Of a DNA stretch of 64,000 nucleotides, positions 1 to 7,735 are shown piece after piece. The DNA is taken from NCBI GenBank assembly GCA_014360645.1, contig JACIXD010000002.1, positions 1 to 64,000 on the forward strand, read 5' to 3'. This DNA is from Actinomycetota bacterium. Its GTDB lineage: Bacteria; Actinomycetota; Geothermincolia; Geothermincolales; RBG-13-55-18. Below the pieces are notes generated by a model. The model ran no database searches. It had not been told where the DNA came from and saw only the letters and a program-made list of their open reading frames with translations. A program made the position numbers and the translations under genes. The first letter of the stretch is position 1. The number at the start of each line of letters is the position of its first letter.

Positions 1-90
1 GGCGCCATGGAGATCAGGATATGGTGGAAGGATAAGATGGTCAAATCGATAGTCTATCCATTGGGAGAGTTTCCCAGGGTCCACTTTTGA
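1..90 (+). pseudogene. C-terminal fragment of a DDE/integrase-type transposase (cut by the window edge)
   Basis: The first reading frame is open from base 1 to a TGA at 88-90 and would encode about 29 residues ending in PRVHF. The fragment is basic and aromatic (IRIWWKDK). Short basic/aromatic tails ending like this are, from memory, seen in integrase-core transposases. The stop codon lies inside a motif that looks like an insertion-sequence end (GTCCACTTTT), as expected for a transposase running to the edge of its element. Whether the gene is intact upstream cannot be seen. The call rests on the tail and the adjacent terminal repeats only. Confidence 0.4.
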
Positions 91-125
91 ATTTTAAAGT
101 GTCTACTTTTCAATTTTTCCTAACA
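75..125. mobile_element. Probable right end of an insertion sequence (IS21/IS481-like terminal repeats)
   Basis: Two direct copies of a GTCnACTTTT motif occur here, GTCCACTTTT and GTCTACTTTT, separated by an A/T-rich stretch. This is much more AT-rich than the surrounding chromosome. Multiple short terminal repeats of this kind are a feature of IS21-like elements. The element would extend left out of the window. The exact boundary and target duplication cannot be fixed without the other end. Confidence 0.4.
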
Positions 126-585
126 CCCCGTCGGGCTCACACGGGAGACAAACCCCTCCGGAGAGAGCTCTTGCGGACGGCGGTCTCCGGCTCCGATCTC
201 CCTCAAGAGAAGACGGACAGGACAGCGATATTTCCTATAACAATTAGTCCGTCAGCTCATGAAGGGATGACGCCGGCAAGGCATAAATGTGGGAATCCAC
301 AAATGGGATTGCTCCCTCAGGGGATTGATTATATTGTTAATGGAAAACAATCGATAAGGGAGTTCCAAGAGCGTTTTGAAGACGTTCTGGGGCTTGACCC
401 GACATGAGGTTGCATCACGGGCTGAAACACCAAAATTTGGCGTGTTACTGAGCAGGCGTCATAATCGTTTTTTCTATTGATCCTCATGTGCGTCAGCGAA
501 TGGTTTCTGGCGTAGAATCTTTCCTCCAAGCAACGGGCCTCGTACAGTCATTATGCGGGGCGGCTCGGCGGTCTCGCTTTTTTCA
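126..585. other. Intergenic region without a supported gene
   Basis: This stretch lies between the presumed insertion-sequence end and the response regulator. Parts are AT-rich (around 300-360 and 460-480). The only sizeable open frame (87-407, plus) begins inside the insertion-sequence end, has no ribosome-binding site and shows no recognisable domain, so I do not call it. No RNA gene or clear terminator was seen. Confidence 0.5.
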
Positions 586-975
586 TCATCGGGGGTGGGG
601 ATTCTGGCTCTCGCCCATGACGCGGTTCACGGCGTCCAGGAGTTCTCCTATGGTGAAGGGTTTGACCAGGCACGCGGCCACCTTTATCTTTCCCTCTCTC
701 TCGATCTCCTCCACCGCCCTCTTCATGGCCGAGATGATGATCACCGGCACGCCCTCCATGTCGGGGTTGCCTTTAAGCTCGCGATAGACCTCCAGCCCGT
801 CGACGTGGGGCATCATGAGGTCCAAGAGGATGAGCTCGGGTTTCTCAGATTCCAGTCGCGGTATGATGCCCCGGCTCTCCGTGAAGCCGGTCACCCGGTA
901 GCCGTGCTTCTGGAGGATGATGGACACGAGGTCTATCATGTCCGGGTCATCCTCGATGTATGCTATCGTCTTCAT
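586..975 (-). CDS. Single-domain response regulator (CheY-like receiver)
   Basis: A 129-residue protein consisting only of a receiver domain. The acidic pocket is E8-D9-D10, the phospho-acceptor is D52 in LLDLMMP, the switch residue is S82 in IIISA, and the conserved lysine is K105 in the KPF motif. There is no output domain, so it probably acts by protein-protein interaction or in a phosphorelay. It is transcribed alone, with no histidine kinase nearby. The ATG at 975 has a GGAG about 8 bases upstream. The receiver assignment is secure; the pathway is unknown. Confidence 0.88.
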   Translation of the reverse strand: MKTIAYIEDDPDMIDLVSIILQKHGYRVTGFTESRGIIPRLESEKPELILLDLMMPHVDGLEVYRELKGNPDMEGVPVIIISAMKRAVEEIEREGKIKVAACLVKPFTIGELLDAVNRVMGESQNPHPR

Positions 976-1094
976 CTTTGCGAGCTCCGCTTTTGTGCGA
1001 TGACCTCGCTATTAATATCGTTCCCTCTTGCCGCCACCTTGAGCGCGGCTTCCAGAAATTTCTTCATCTCCGCGTCCCCGCGCTTTTTCCCTCC

Positions 1095-1964
1095 TCACAG
1101 GCCCCGCATGTATTCCGGGCGCAGGAGCTCCGGCCTGCGCCTCGCCTCATCGATGGCCGCCAGGATCCCTTCCCTGTCCCGGCTCAACACCCCCCTGAGG
1201 GCCAGGTAGTTGGAGGCGTGATTGCTCCGGAACACGCAGCCGTCCAGCTCGCTGGCGGACACCAGGGTGGCCAGCTCGTCCAGGAGCTCCTGCTGGTCCG
1301 GGAGCTCGAACTCGCCCCTCATCATCTCCCGGTGGAGAGGGGTCCCAGGGACCACCATGAGGGTGAGGGCGCTGAGGTAGTCCGGGTTCATCAGGGACAC
1401 CGCGCGCGCGCTCTCCAGGGCATGGCGCCGCGAGCCCTCCCTGCCTCCCAGGCCGAGGAGGACGATCACCGAGACCTTCATCCCGCATCCCTTCGCCTTG
1501 AGCGCCGCCTCCACCATCTCCCCGCTGCTGTCCTTCTTGCGCACCCTGCGCAGAACCTCGTCGTCGCCGCTCTCCAAGCCGAGGTAGACCATCCCCAGAC
1601 CCAGGCGTGAAAGGCGGGCGAGCTCGTCCTCGGACTTGGCGTTGATGTCGGCTCCGTTGGCGTAGATGCCCACCCTCTCCAGGGCGGGAAAAGCGGCGCG
1701 CAGCAGTCCCAGGACCTCTTCCAGGTGGGGGGCGGGAAGGCATAAAGCGTTGCCGTCGGCGAGGAACACCCTCCGCGTGTGGGGCATCAGCCTCGACGCC
1801 GCCGTTATGTCCTCGCGCACCTCCTCCAGATCACGCACGGAGAACCTCGTCCCCTTGTAGGTGGGACAAAACGTGCAGGCGTTATGGGAACACCCGTAGG
1901 TGATCTGCAGGATATAGCTCCCGGCCTCGCTGGGTGGCCGGATCACCACGCCGCGGTATCGCAT
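1095..1964 (-). CDS. Radical SAM protein
   Basis: A 289-residue protein with an N-terminal cluster motif C25-X4-C30-X2-C33 (GCSHNACTFC). This has one residue more than the classical CX3CX2C spacing, a variant I know from one Elp3-like radical SAM subfamily. Further family features are the LADGNAL and GLESGDDEVL segments, corresponding to the SAM-binding part of the TIM barrel. The C-terminal third has no extra cysteine cluster, so an auxiliary Fe-S cluster is unlikely. It stands alone on the minus strand, so the substrate cannot be inferred. A GAGGATGAG ribosome site precedes the ATG. Confidence 0.85.
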   Translation of the reverse strand: MRYRGVVIRPPSEAGSYILQITYGCSHNACTFCPTYKGTRFSVRDLEEVREDITAASRLMPHTRRVFLADGNALCLPAPHLEEVLGLLRAAFPALERVGIYANGADINAKSEDELARLSRLGLGMVYLGLESGDDEVLRRVRKKDSSGEMVEAALKAKGCGMKVSVIVLLGLGGREGSRRHALESARAVSLMNPDYLSALTLMVVPGTPLHREMMRGEFELPDQQELLDELATLVSASELDGCVFRSNHASNYLALRGVLSRDREGILAAIDEARRRPELLRPEYMRGL

Positions 1965-2129
1965 CTCTCATCCTCAACCATTTGCCCTCAACCGGCAGGC
2001 ATAAAAAAGTATAGCACGAGATCCCTTTTCGGGAGCGCATGAACCGCGGGTTCGCTCTCCTTCAGCGGAGCTGGCATCCAAGGGCCTCCGTCGCCCAACG
2101 GCTCCAGCCCGTCTCGTGCCGCCCTCCCC

Positions 2130-2861
2130 TCACTCCCGGGCCTCTTCGTCCCCCCTGCTCCCTCTCCCCCCGCTACCCCCCAGAACATCGGCGATGGTGC
2201 GCGGGCGCCCGCGGAAGTCGGCCCAGGCCTGCTCCTGGAAGAGCAGCTGCTCGAAACGCTCGTAGAGGTCCGCCCCCACTCTGGGGCCCACGCGCGCGGT
2301 GAAGAAGTTGGCGGCGTCCAGGTTGACGTTGGGCTCGTCGGTCTCGTAATAGAGAAAGCCCGCTTTCTCCAGGTACCTCAGGAGCATGCGGCGGTATTCC
2401 TCCTTGCTCAGCCCGCTGTTCTCCAGGTCCCAGTGCCAGGAGTAGCCGGTGCAGATCACGATCTTATCGTCGAAAAAGGGGTCGCCCATCCCCGCCTCCA
2501 TCATCTTGTCAGCGATGCCCAGACCCCTCCATCCCCTGCTGACCTCTATGGCCATGGCCTCGATAAGGCCCTGTCCTGCCAGCCTGCCCCATCTCTCCGC
2601 CTGGCTGGGAGGGGCCACGGCCACGAATCCCACGATCCTTCCGTCCTCGGTGTAGGCGAGGATGACGTTGCTCTCAGGGTTGGCGGCGATACGCTCCAGC
2701 GCCTTTTTCTCCCTGGAGGGAGGGTAATGGGGGGCCGCGAAGATGCCCATCCCCTCATCCAGCCGGAGGGAGGCGATGAGCTCGGGCTCGGCCTTGGCGA
2801 CTATCTTCACCCGGCCCTGCGGCGTATCGTAAACCTTTTCCCTCGTCGCTTCCTCGTTCAA
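2130..2861 (-). CDS. acuA: GNAT acetyltransferase, AcuA-like (acetoin utilisation / acetyl-CoA synthetase acetylation)
   Basis: The protein contains a GNAT core (acetyl-CoA loop around RGWRGLGIADKMM) followed by the signature WHWDLENSGLSKEEYRRM and TDEPNVNLDAANFF. These closely parallel the C-terminal half of Bacillus AcuA, which acetylates and inactivates acetyl-CoA synthetase AcsA. I place the start at a TTG (2861) preceded by a GGGCGGGG tract, giving 243 residues; the frame stays open to 3008, and that extension looks non-coding. A 281-aa unknown gene and an AcuB-like CBS protein lie divergently next door. No acsA or acuC is in the window. The family call is fairly firm; the substrate is inferred. 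Confidence 0.72.
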   Translation of the reverse strand: MNEEATREKVYDTPQGRVKIVAKAEPELIASLRLDEGMGIFAAPHYPPSREKKALERIAANPESNVILAYTEDGRIVGFVAVAPPSQAERWGRLAGQGLIEAMAIEVSRGWRGLGIADKMMEAGMGDPFFDDKIVICTGYSWHWDLENSGLSKEEYRRMLLRYLEKAGFLYYETDEPNVNLDAANFFTARVGPRVGADLYERFEQLLFQEQAWADFRGRPRTIADVLGGSGGRGSRGDEEARE

Positions 2862-3050
2862 CCAACCCCGCCCTTCATGCCCCGCGGATGCAGTAGCCTT
2901 CACGCGTTTCCCATGCCTCCAAATGATTTTCCACCATGCTTTCCCGGGGAGCAAGTTCCGCGCGGCCGCGAAAACTCGCATCGACGACGCGAAACACCCT
3001 TCCACCATTGCCCCACGGGTGCCTGACGCGGAGTCGGCATGACGGGGGCG

Positions 3051-3079
3051 GTGCCACGGCTTGCGGTATTGTCTATAAT
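3051..3079 (+). promoter_or_regulatory. Candidate sigma-70-type promoter for the 3145 gene
   Basis: A perfect -10 box TATAAT (3074-3079) lies 17 bases downstream of GTGCCA (4 of 6 matches to TTGACA). It predicts a transcript start near 3086 and a leader of about 59 bases before the ATG at 3145. It lies in the divergent gap between the AcuA-like gene and the unknown gene. Confidence 0.45.
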
Positions 3080-3144
3080 GGTCATGCAGGGTTCATTGTC
3101 ATCTGCGGACCCGTGGTTGACCTGCGAGACGGAACGGAGTATTT

Positions 3145-3990
3145 ATGCGCAGCACCAGGACTCGTATGGTCGAGGAGGAGCTCAAGAGGCTGGTGGGCGA
3201 TTCGCCGCACCACAACATCCATTCCCTCAACCAGCTGGACTCCGAGACCAAGGAACAGGTCTATTCCCTCCTCATCCCGGAAAAGATCTTCGAGCTCTTC
3301 CACATCAACCGCCGCACCTTTCTGAACCGTGAAAGGGAGAAGGTCCTGAACCTCGTGTCGCCGCGGCAGGCAGGTTTTGCCATCGTGGAGGTGCGCGAGC
3401 ATCCCGAGGACCGCGACTGCATCTTCTTCCTGGAGATCGCGGACACGCCGTTCTTCAAGGTGGAGATAACCTTCCTCATCGTCAACGACCCCAGGTCGCC
3501 GAGGTTCAACACCGACATCGACGATTCCGGGCGGCGCACCAAGTTCGGCACCGCGAGGCGTAACCTCGAGGAGGAGGTGCGCGCCATGCAGGCGGGGCTG
3601 GCCCCCGGCCAGGTCAGGCGAGGCCTGCACGTGCTGCGCGATTTCATGCCCCTGGTCCTCGAGTTCCTCTCCGCCATGGGCCAGGACATGCTGGTGGCGG
3701 AGCCCCTGGCCTATCACGACGCCGTCATCTTCGAGAAGTACGGCTTCAACTATATCCGCGGCAGGAAGAAGATGGAGGACATCAACCGGGGCTTTCAACC
3801 CGGCGGGGAGCTCTTCCTCAGGCTGGACGGCAGCACCCCCTTCCGCATGCCCGGCGCCGAGAAGACGGTGCGCGGAAGGAGCTGGGCCATACACGACGGC
3901 ATACTGGGAGAGCCCTGGAAGGACGTGGAGATGTACCGTCCCGTTGGCCAGCCCGCCGAGGTGTGCACCTTTCCCGGTTGGGTATACTGA
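3145..3990 (+). CDS. Conserved-looking protein of unknown function next to acuA/acuB-like genes
   Basis: A 281-residue soluble protein with no signal peptide or membrane segment. I do not recognise the family. The N-terminal 60 residues are helical and charged, and the middle carries a beta-rich segment (FAIVEVREH, FFLEIADTPFFKVEITFLIV). The C-terminal part (IFEKYGFNYIRGRKKM, then RGRSWAIHDGIL) faintly resembles the end of a GNAT fold. GGAG sits 5 bases before the ATG. The CBS protein starts 36 bases downstream, so the two are probably co-transcribed. Position between acuA-like and acuB-like genes suggests a role in the same acyl-CoA control circuit; this is inference. Confidence 0.75.
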   Translation: MRSTRTRMVEEELKRLVGDSPHHNIHSLNQLDSETKEQVYSLLIPEKIFELFHINRRTFLNREREKVLNLVSPRQAGFAIVEVREHPEDRDCIFFLEIADTPFFKVEITFLIVNDPRSPRFNTDIDDSGRRTKFGTARRNLEEEVRAMQAGLAPGQVRRGLHVLRDFMPLVLEFLSAMGQDMLVAEPLAYHDAVIFEKYGFNYIRGRKKMEDINRGFQPGGELFLRLDGSTPFRMPGAEKTVRGRSWAIHDGILGEPWKDVEMYRPVGQPAEVCTFPGWVY

Positions 3991-4026
3991 TAAGATATCG
4001 CCACCTGCGCGGAAAGGAGCGGGGAT

Positions 4027-4443
4027 ATGCTGGTCAGGGAGCGCATGAGCGGGGACCCCATCTTCCTCTCGCCCGACGATACCCTGAGGGAAGCCCGCAG
4101 GGTGATGCGAGAGAACGGACTGCGCCGCCTGCCCGTGGTGGAGGAGGGACGTCTGGTGGGCATAGTCACCGACCGCGACGTGAGGCAGGCGGACATGAGC
4201 TCCGCCGTGGTGCAGGAACGCCGCTACGTGGAATACGTCCTCGACCGCATCCAGGTGCGCGGCATAATGACCCCCGACCCGGTAACCGTCACCCCCGACA
4301 CCCCCCTGGAAGAGGCGGCTCGCATCATCCTGGAGAGGAAGATCGGGGGACTTCCGGTGGTGGAAGCCGGCAGGCTGGTGGGGATCATCACCGAGACCGA
4401 CCTGGTGAGCACCCTCATCGAGCTGCTCCGGGGCGGCGGTTGA
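4027..4443 (+). CDS. acuB: Tandem CBS-domain protein (AcuB-like)
   Basis: A 138-residue protein made almost entirely of two CBS motifs: residues about 1-60 (VRERMSGDPIFLSPDDTLREA, LPVVEEGRLVGIVTDRDV) and 75-135 (VRGIMTPDPVTVTPDTPLEEA, LPVVEAGRLVGIITETDL). The pair would form one Bateman module that binds an adenine nucleotide. Bacillus AcuB contains CBS domains (plus an ACT domain, absent here). The gene is 36 bases after the unknown gene and has a good site (AAGGAGCGGGG). Many CBS-pair proteins look alike, so the AcuB label relies on the neighbouring AcuA-like gene. Confidence 0.75.
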   Translation: MLVRERMSGDPIFLSPDDTLREARRVMRENGLRRLPVVEEGRLVGIVTDRDVRQADMSSAVVQERRYVEYVLDRIQVRGIMTPDPVTVTPDTPLEEAARIILERKIGGLPVVEAGRLVGIITETDLVSTLIELLRGGG

Positions 4444-4461
4444 TCTCATCGCCAACGCCGT

Positions 4462-4490
4462 TTGACACCCCCAACGGCCGGTGCTAATTT
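4462..4490 (+). promoter_or_regulatory. Candidate promoter for DAHP synthase
   Basis: A perfect -35 TTGACA (4462-4467) is followed after 17 bases by TAATTT (4485-4490, 3 of 6). The predicted start near 4497 leaves a 22-base leader containing GAGGT before the ATG at 4519. Confidence 0.45.
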
Positions 4491-4518
4491 TTCCTTACCC
4501 TGAAAGCGAGGTAACGTC

Positions 4519-5532
4519 ATGATCGTGGTCATGTCCCGGGACGCGACCCGCGAGCAGATAGACGCGGTGTTGCGCAAGATCGAGGAGTTCGGCCTCAAGA
4601 CCCACCCCATCTACGGGGTGCAGAAGACGGTGATCGGGGTCATCGGGGACGACAAGACCAAGGTGGTCGAGACCATGGCCGGATACCCCGGCGTGGAGCA
4701 GATCATCCCCATCCTCAAGCCGTACAAGTTCGCCTCCCGCGAGACCCACCCCCAGGACACGGTGATCGAGGTGCGCGGGGCGAGAATAGGGGGGGAGAGG
4801 ATCGCGGTCATGGCGGGGCCTTGCGCGGTGGAGAGCAGGGAACAGATCCTCAACGCCGCCCGCCTGGTCAAGATGGCGGGGGGCGCGGTACTGCGGGGAG
4901 GCGCCTTCAAGCCGCGCACCTCCCCCTACAGCTTCCAAGGCCTGGGAGAGGAGGGGCTGCGTTACCTGGCCGAGGCCCGCGAGGAGACGGGGCTGCCGGT
5001 GGTCACCGAGCTGACCGACCCCCGCATGATCGACCTCTTCTGCGAATACACGGACATCATCCAGGTGGGAGCACGAAACATGCAGAACTTCGTGCTGCTC
5101 ACGGAGATCGGGCGCAGCGGACATCCCGTGCTCCTCAAGCGCGGCCCCAGCGCCAAGATCGAGGACCTCCTCCTCGCCGCCGAATACATCATCAAGGAGG
5201 GGAACCGCAACATCATCCTCTGCGAGCGTGGCATCAGCACCTTCGAGACCTATACGCGCAACACCCTCGACCTCTCGGCGGTGGCCGCCCTCAAGAGACT
5301 CTCCCACCTGCCGGTGGTGGTCGATCCCAGCCACTCCGCGGGTATCGCCAACCTCGTGCCCGCCATGTCCCTGGCCGCGGTGGCGGCGGGCGCGGACGGC
5401 CTGCTGGTGGAGATCCATCCCAACCCCAACGCCGCCCTGTGCGACGGGCCGCAGTCTTTGGACTTCGAGACCTTCACCGGCCTCATGAACAGAGTCCGAA
5501 AGGTGGCGCAGGCGGTGGGAAGGGACCTCTGA
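4519..5532 (+). CDS. aroF: 3-deoxy-7-phosphoheptulonate (DAHP) synthase
   Basis: The 337-residue protein catalyses the first step of the shikimate pathway, condensing phosphoenolpyruvate with erythrose 4-phosphate. Residues 1-70 form a ferredoxin-like regulatory domain (MIVVMSRDATREQI), typical of the Thermotoga-type enzyme and likely to mediate feedback by aromatic amino acids. The barrel carries GPCAVES, KPRTSPYSFQG, LKRGPSAKIED and VDPSHSAG, the substrate and metal-binding segments of this family. It has its own candidate promoter. The later pathway genes aroC, aroK, aroB and aroQ lie about 56 kb away in this window. Confidence 0.95.
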   Translation: MIVVMSRDATREQIDAVLRKIEEFGLKTHPIYGVQKTVIGVIGDDKTKVVETMAGYPGVEQIIPILKPYKFASRETHPQDTVIEVRGARIGGERIAVMAGPCAVESREQILNAARLVKMAGGAVLRGGAFKPRTSPYSFQGLGEEGLRYLAEAREETGLPVVTELTDPRMIDLFCEYTDIIQVGARNMQNFVLLTEIGRSGHPVLLKRGPSAKIEDLLLAAEYIIKEGNRNIILCERGISTFETYTRNTLDLSAVAALKRLSHLPVVVDPSHSAGIANLVPAMSLAAVAAGADGLLVEIHPNPNAALCDGPQSLDFETFTGLMNRVRKVAQAVGRDL

Positions 5533-5559
5533 AAGAGCGGCGGATGCCATCGGCGGAGA

Positions 5560-6240
5560 TCAGAGGAAGTCGTAGAAGACCAGGCCCGGGATCCCGATGA
5601 GGGCCTGCACGAAATCCCCCTGCAGCTCCTCCTTTACGGGATGCCGGATCATGAACATGTTCACCTCTACCCTCTGGTCCCGGTCCTCGGTACGCAGGGG
5701 ATTGGGTATGGTCAGGTAACGCTGCAGGGACGAAAGCCCCGCATACAGCTCGTCAAGCAGGTTGCGGTCCTGGTCCCGGTACACGCCCACCAGGGAGACC
5801 TGGGTCGCGTATTCGAAAAACACCACCCTGGACACCCCGATCACCTTGCCCTGGTAGGCGAAGCAGTAAACGCGCATCGGCGAGATCTCCTCCGTCCTGG
5901 CCATCTCGCCGCTTTCCAGGGCATGGAAGGGGGGGAGCCCCTTTTCGAGGTCCGAGAGCAGATCGGCGGCGGATACCCCCTCCCCCGCCAGGCAGGTCAA
6001 TCCCTTGAAGACCACCCCCCCGGCGATGACCACCCTCGACTGCGCTGGACGGGCGGCCAGCCTCCCCCTGGCCGTGAGGTCCGCCTCGCAGGCGACCTCG
6101 ATGGCCTTCTGGAGGTTGTCCACGTCCACCCCGAAACCGTAGAGGTTGAGGCGCTGCCATCCCTCCTGCCGGTTGGAGGCGAGGATCCCCAGCCCCGGCA
6201 CCTCTCCGTAACTATAGAAAAAGGCCTTGTGCTTCACCAA
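5560..6240 (-). CDS. Hypothetical protein
   Basis: About 226 residues, soluble, of a family I do not recognise. It ends in an aromatic, hydrophobic tail (GIPGLVFYDFL). The sequence has alternating hydrophobic strands (SRVVIAGGVVFKG, MRVYCFAYQGKVIGVSRVVFF, VEVNMFMIRH), suggesting a mixed alpha/beta or beta-barrel domain. The frame is open to an ATG at 6372. However, an AAGGGAG site favours a TTG at 6240, and an AT-rich promoter-like stretch sits near 6362-6372. It converges on aroF with only 27 bases between the two stops. Confidence 0.6.
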   Translation of the reverse strand: MVKHKAFFYSYGEVPGLGILASNRQEGWQRLNLYGFGVDVDNLQKAIEVACEADLTARGRLAARPAQSRVVIAGGVVFKGLTCLAGEGVSAADLLSDLEKGLPPFHALESGEMARTEEISPMRVYCFAYQGKVIGVSRVVFFEYATQVSLVGVYRDQDRNLLDELYAGLSSLQRYLTIPNPLRTEDRDQRVEVNMFMIRHPVKEELQGDFVQALIGIPGLVFYDFL

Positions 6241-6463
6241 CGGGATCGCTCCCTTATCTTCACGGGGTGCGCGCTCCACTTCTCGAAGCGGGGATACCGT
6301 GAGTGCCCGCCCGTGCCGGCCCGCCACGGGAGATCGTCCGTAGCCACACCCTCTTCCCACTGATATTATCATCTATGACCGGCGAGGTCTAAACGCCCCC
6401 GTGTAAGGATGCGGGGCGCCGGAAAATGCGGTGAACGGCAGAGGCGAGGAGGTGGGGGGATTG

Positions 6464-7063
6464 ATGATCCGGTTTCTGATCGGGTGGCCCATATTCCGGG
6501 TGGTCGCCATGTTCTACCACTTTCGCGTCTCGGGGTACGAGAACGTGCCGCGCCGGGAGCCCCTCCTGGTGGTCGCCAACCACAACAGCCGCAAGGACGC
6601 CGTGGCCATCAACCTCGCCCTGAAGAGGCCGGTACGCTTCATGGCCAAGCGGGAGGCCTTCGACCCCCGCAACAGCCTCTTCGAGTGCCTCATGGTGCGC
6701 ATCTTCTTCGCGTATCCCGTGGACCGCGAGCGCCCCGGGCCGGATGCCATCAGGCGTACCATGACCTACCTGGAGAAAGGGGACTGCGTGGGCATCTTTC
6801 CCGAGGGCACACGCCACGACGACACCGCCCTGCATCCCTTCACCCACGGCGCCGCCTATTTCGCCTGGAAGACCGGGGTGCAGGTGCTGCCGGTGGGCAT
6901 CACCGAGGACAAGGGAGAGGACTACCACATCAACATCGGCAGGCCCTTCCGCGTCCCCAGGCTCGAGGGGCGCCCACACAAGGTTCTCCCGGTGATCACC
7001 GGCATCATCCGGGAGAAGATCCGGGAGCTGCTCCCCGCGGACTGGGAAGATATTGCAGAGTAA
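6464..7063 (+). CDS. plsC: 1-acyl-sn-glycerol-3-phosphate acyltransferase (PlsC family)
   Basis: A 199-residue membrane-associated acyltransferase that would acylate lysophosphatidic acid in phospholipid synthesis. The catalytic HX4D motif is HNSRKD within ANHNSRKDA, and the acceptor-binding motif FPEGTRHDD follows about 85 residues later. The N-terminus (MIRFLIGWPIFRVVAMFYHF) is an amphipathic or membrane helix. I start at ATG 6464, which follows GGAGGTGGGGGG; an upstream GTG (6431) adds 11 residues without a better site. It is the last plus-strand gene before the tandem repeat array. Confidence 0.88.
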   Translation: MIRFLIGWPIFRVVAMFYHFRVSGYENVPRREPLLVVANHNSRKDAVAINLALKRPVRFMAKREAFDPRNSLFECLMVRIFFAYPVDRERPGPDAIRRTMTYLEKGDCVGIFPEGTRHDDTALHPFTHGAAYFAWKTGVQVLPVGITEDKGEDYHINIGRPFRVPRLEGRPHKVLPVITGIIREKIRELLPADWEDIAE

Positions 7064-7120
7064 TGGGGTCAGCCCCGGACATGGGACATTTTGTATGTGC
7101 GGGGGTAGGCGTATGTGCGG

Positions 7121-7718
7121 GCGTATGCGTGCCAGGCCTGGACCTCGCTGCGCTCCGTCCAGGCGCTGGACACCGTAGCGCCTGCGGCGCTATCGCTTTC
7201 GCGATGCAGGCTCTCGCGCGATAAAGGATGACACCCCACCTAGCCAGGCGCTGGACACCGTAGCGCCTGCGGCGCTATCGCTTTCGCGATGCAGGCTCTC
7301 GCGCGATAAAGGATGACACCCCACCTAGCCAGGCGCTGGACACCGTAGCGCCTGCGGCGCTATCGCTTACGCGATGCAGGCTCTCGCGCGATAAAGGATG
7401 ACACCCCACCTAGCCAGGCGCTGGACACCGTAGCGCCTGCGGCGCTATCGCTTACGCGATGCAGGCTCTCGCGCGATAAAGGATGACACCCCACCTAGCC
7501 AGGCACTGGACACCGTAGCGCCTGCGGCGCTATCGCTTTCGCGATGCAGGCTCTCGCGCGATAAAGGATGACACCCCACCTAGCCAGGCACTGGACACCG
7601 TAGCGCCTGCGGCGCTATCGCTTTCGCGATGCAGGCTCTCGCGCGATAAAGGATGACACCCCACCTAGCCAGGCACTGGACACCGTAGCGCCTGCGGCGC
7701 TATCGCTTTCGCGATGCA
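7121..7718 (+). repeat. Tandem array of an 85-bp unit, about 6.5 copies, with a 40-bp leader
   Basis: Units begin at 7161, 7246, 7331, 7416, 7501, 7586 and 7671 (the last truncated), an exact 85-bp period with only a few base differences. Each unit holds two adjacent hairpins. The first is TAGCGCC-TGC-GGCGCTA. The second has stem ATCGC/GCGAT, with the loop varying between TTTC and TTAC while the stem is constant. A wider pairing GCCTGC/GCAGGC is also possible. The period is not a multiple of three, so the array is non-coding. A 40-bp leader (7121-7160) is identical to that of the array at 25713. It lies between convergent genes. Confidence 0.95.
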
Positions 7719-7735
7719 TTCCGCCGATACCGTTT

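Noticed and set aside
87-407. 106-aa plus-strand frame
   Set aside because: It begins in the insertion-sequence end, lacks a ribosome site and matches no domain I know.
7121-7718. CRISPR array
   Set aside because: The whole 85-bp unit is conserved including the part between hairpins, so there are no unique spacers; no cas genes are near.
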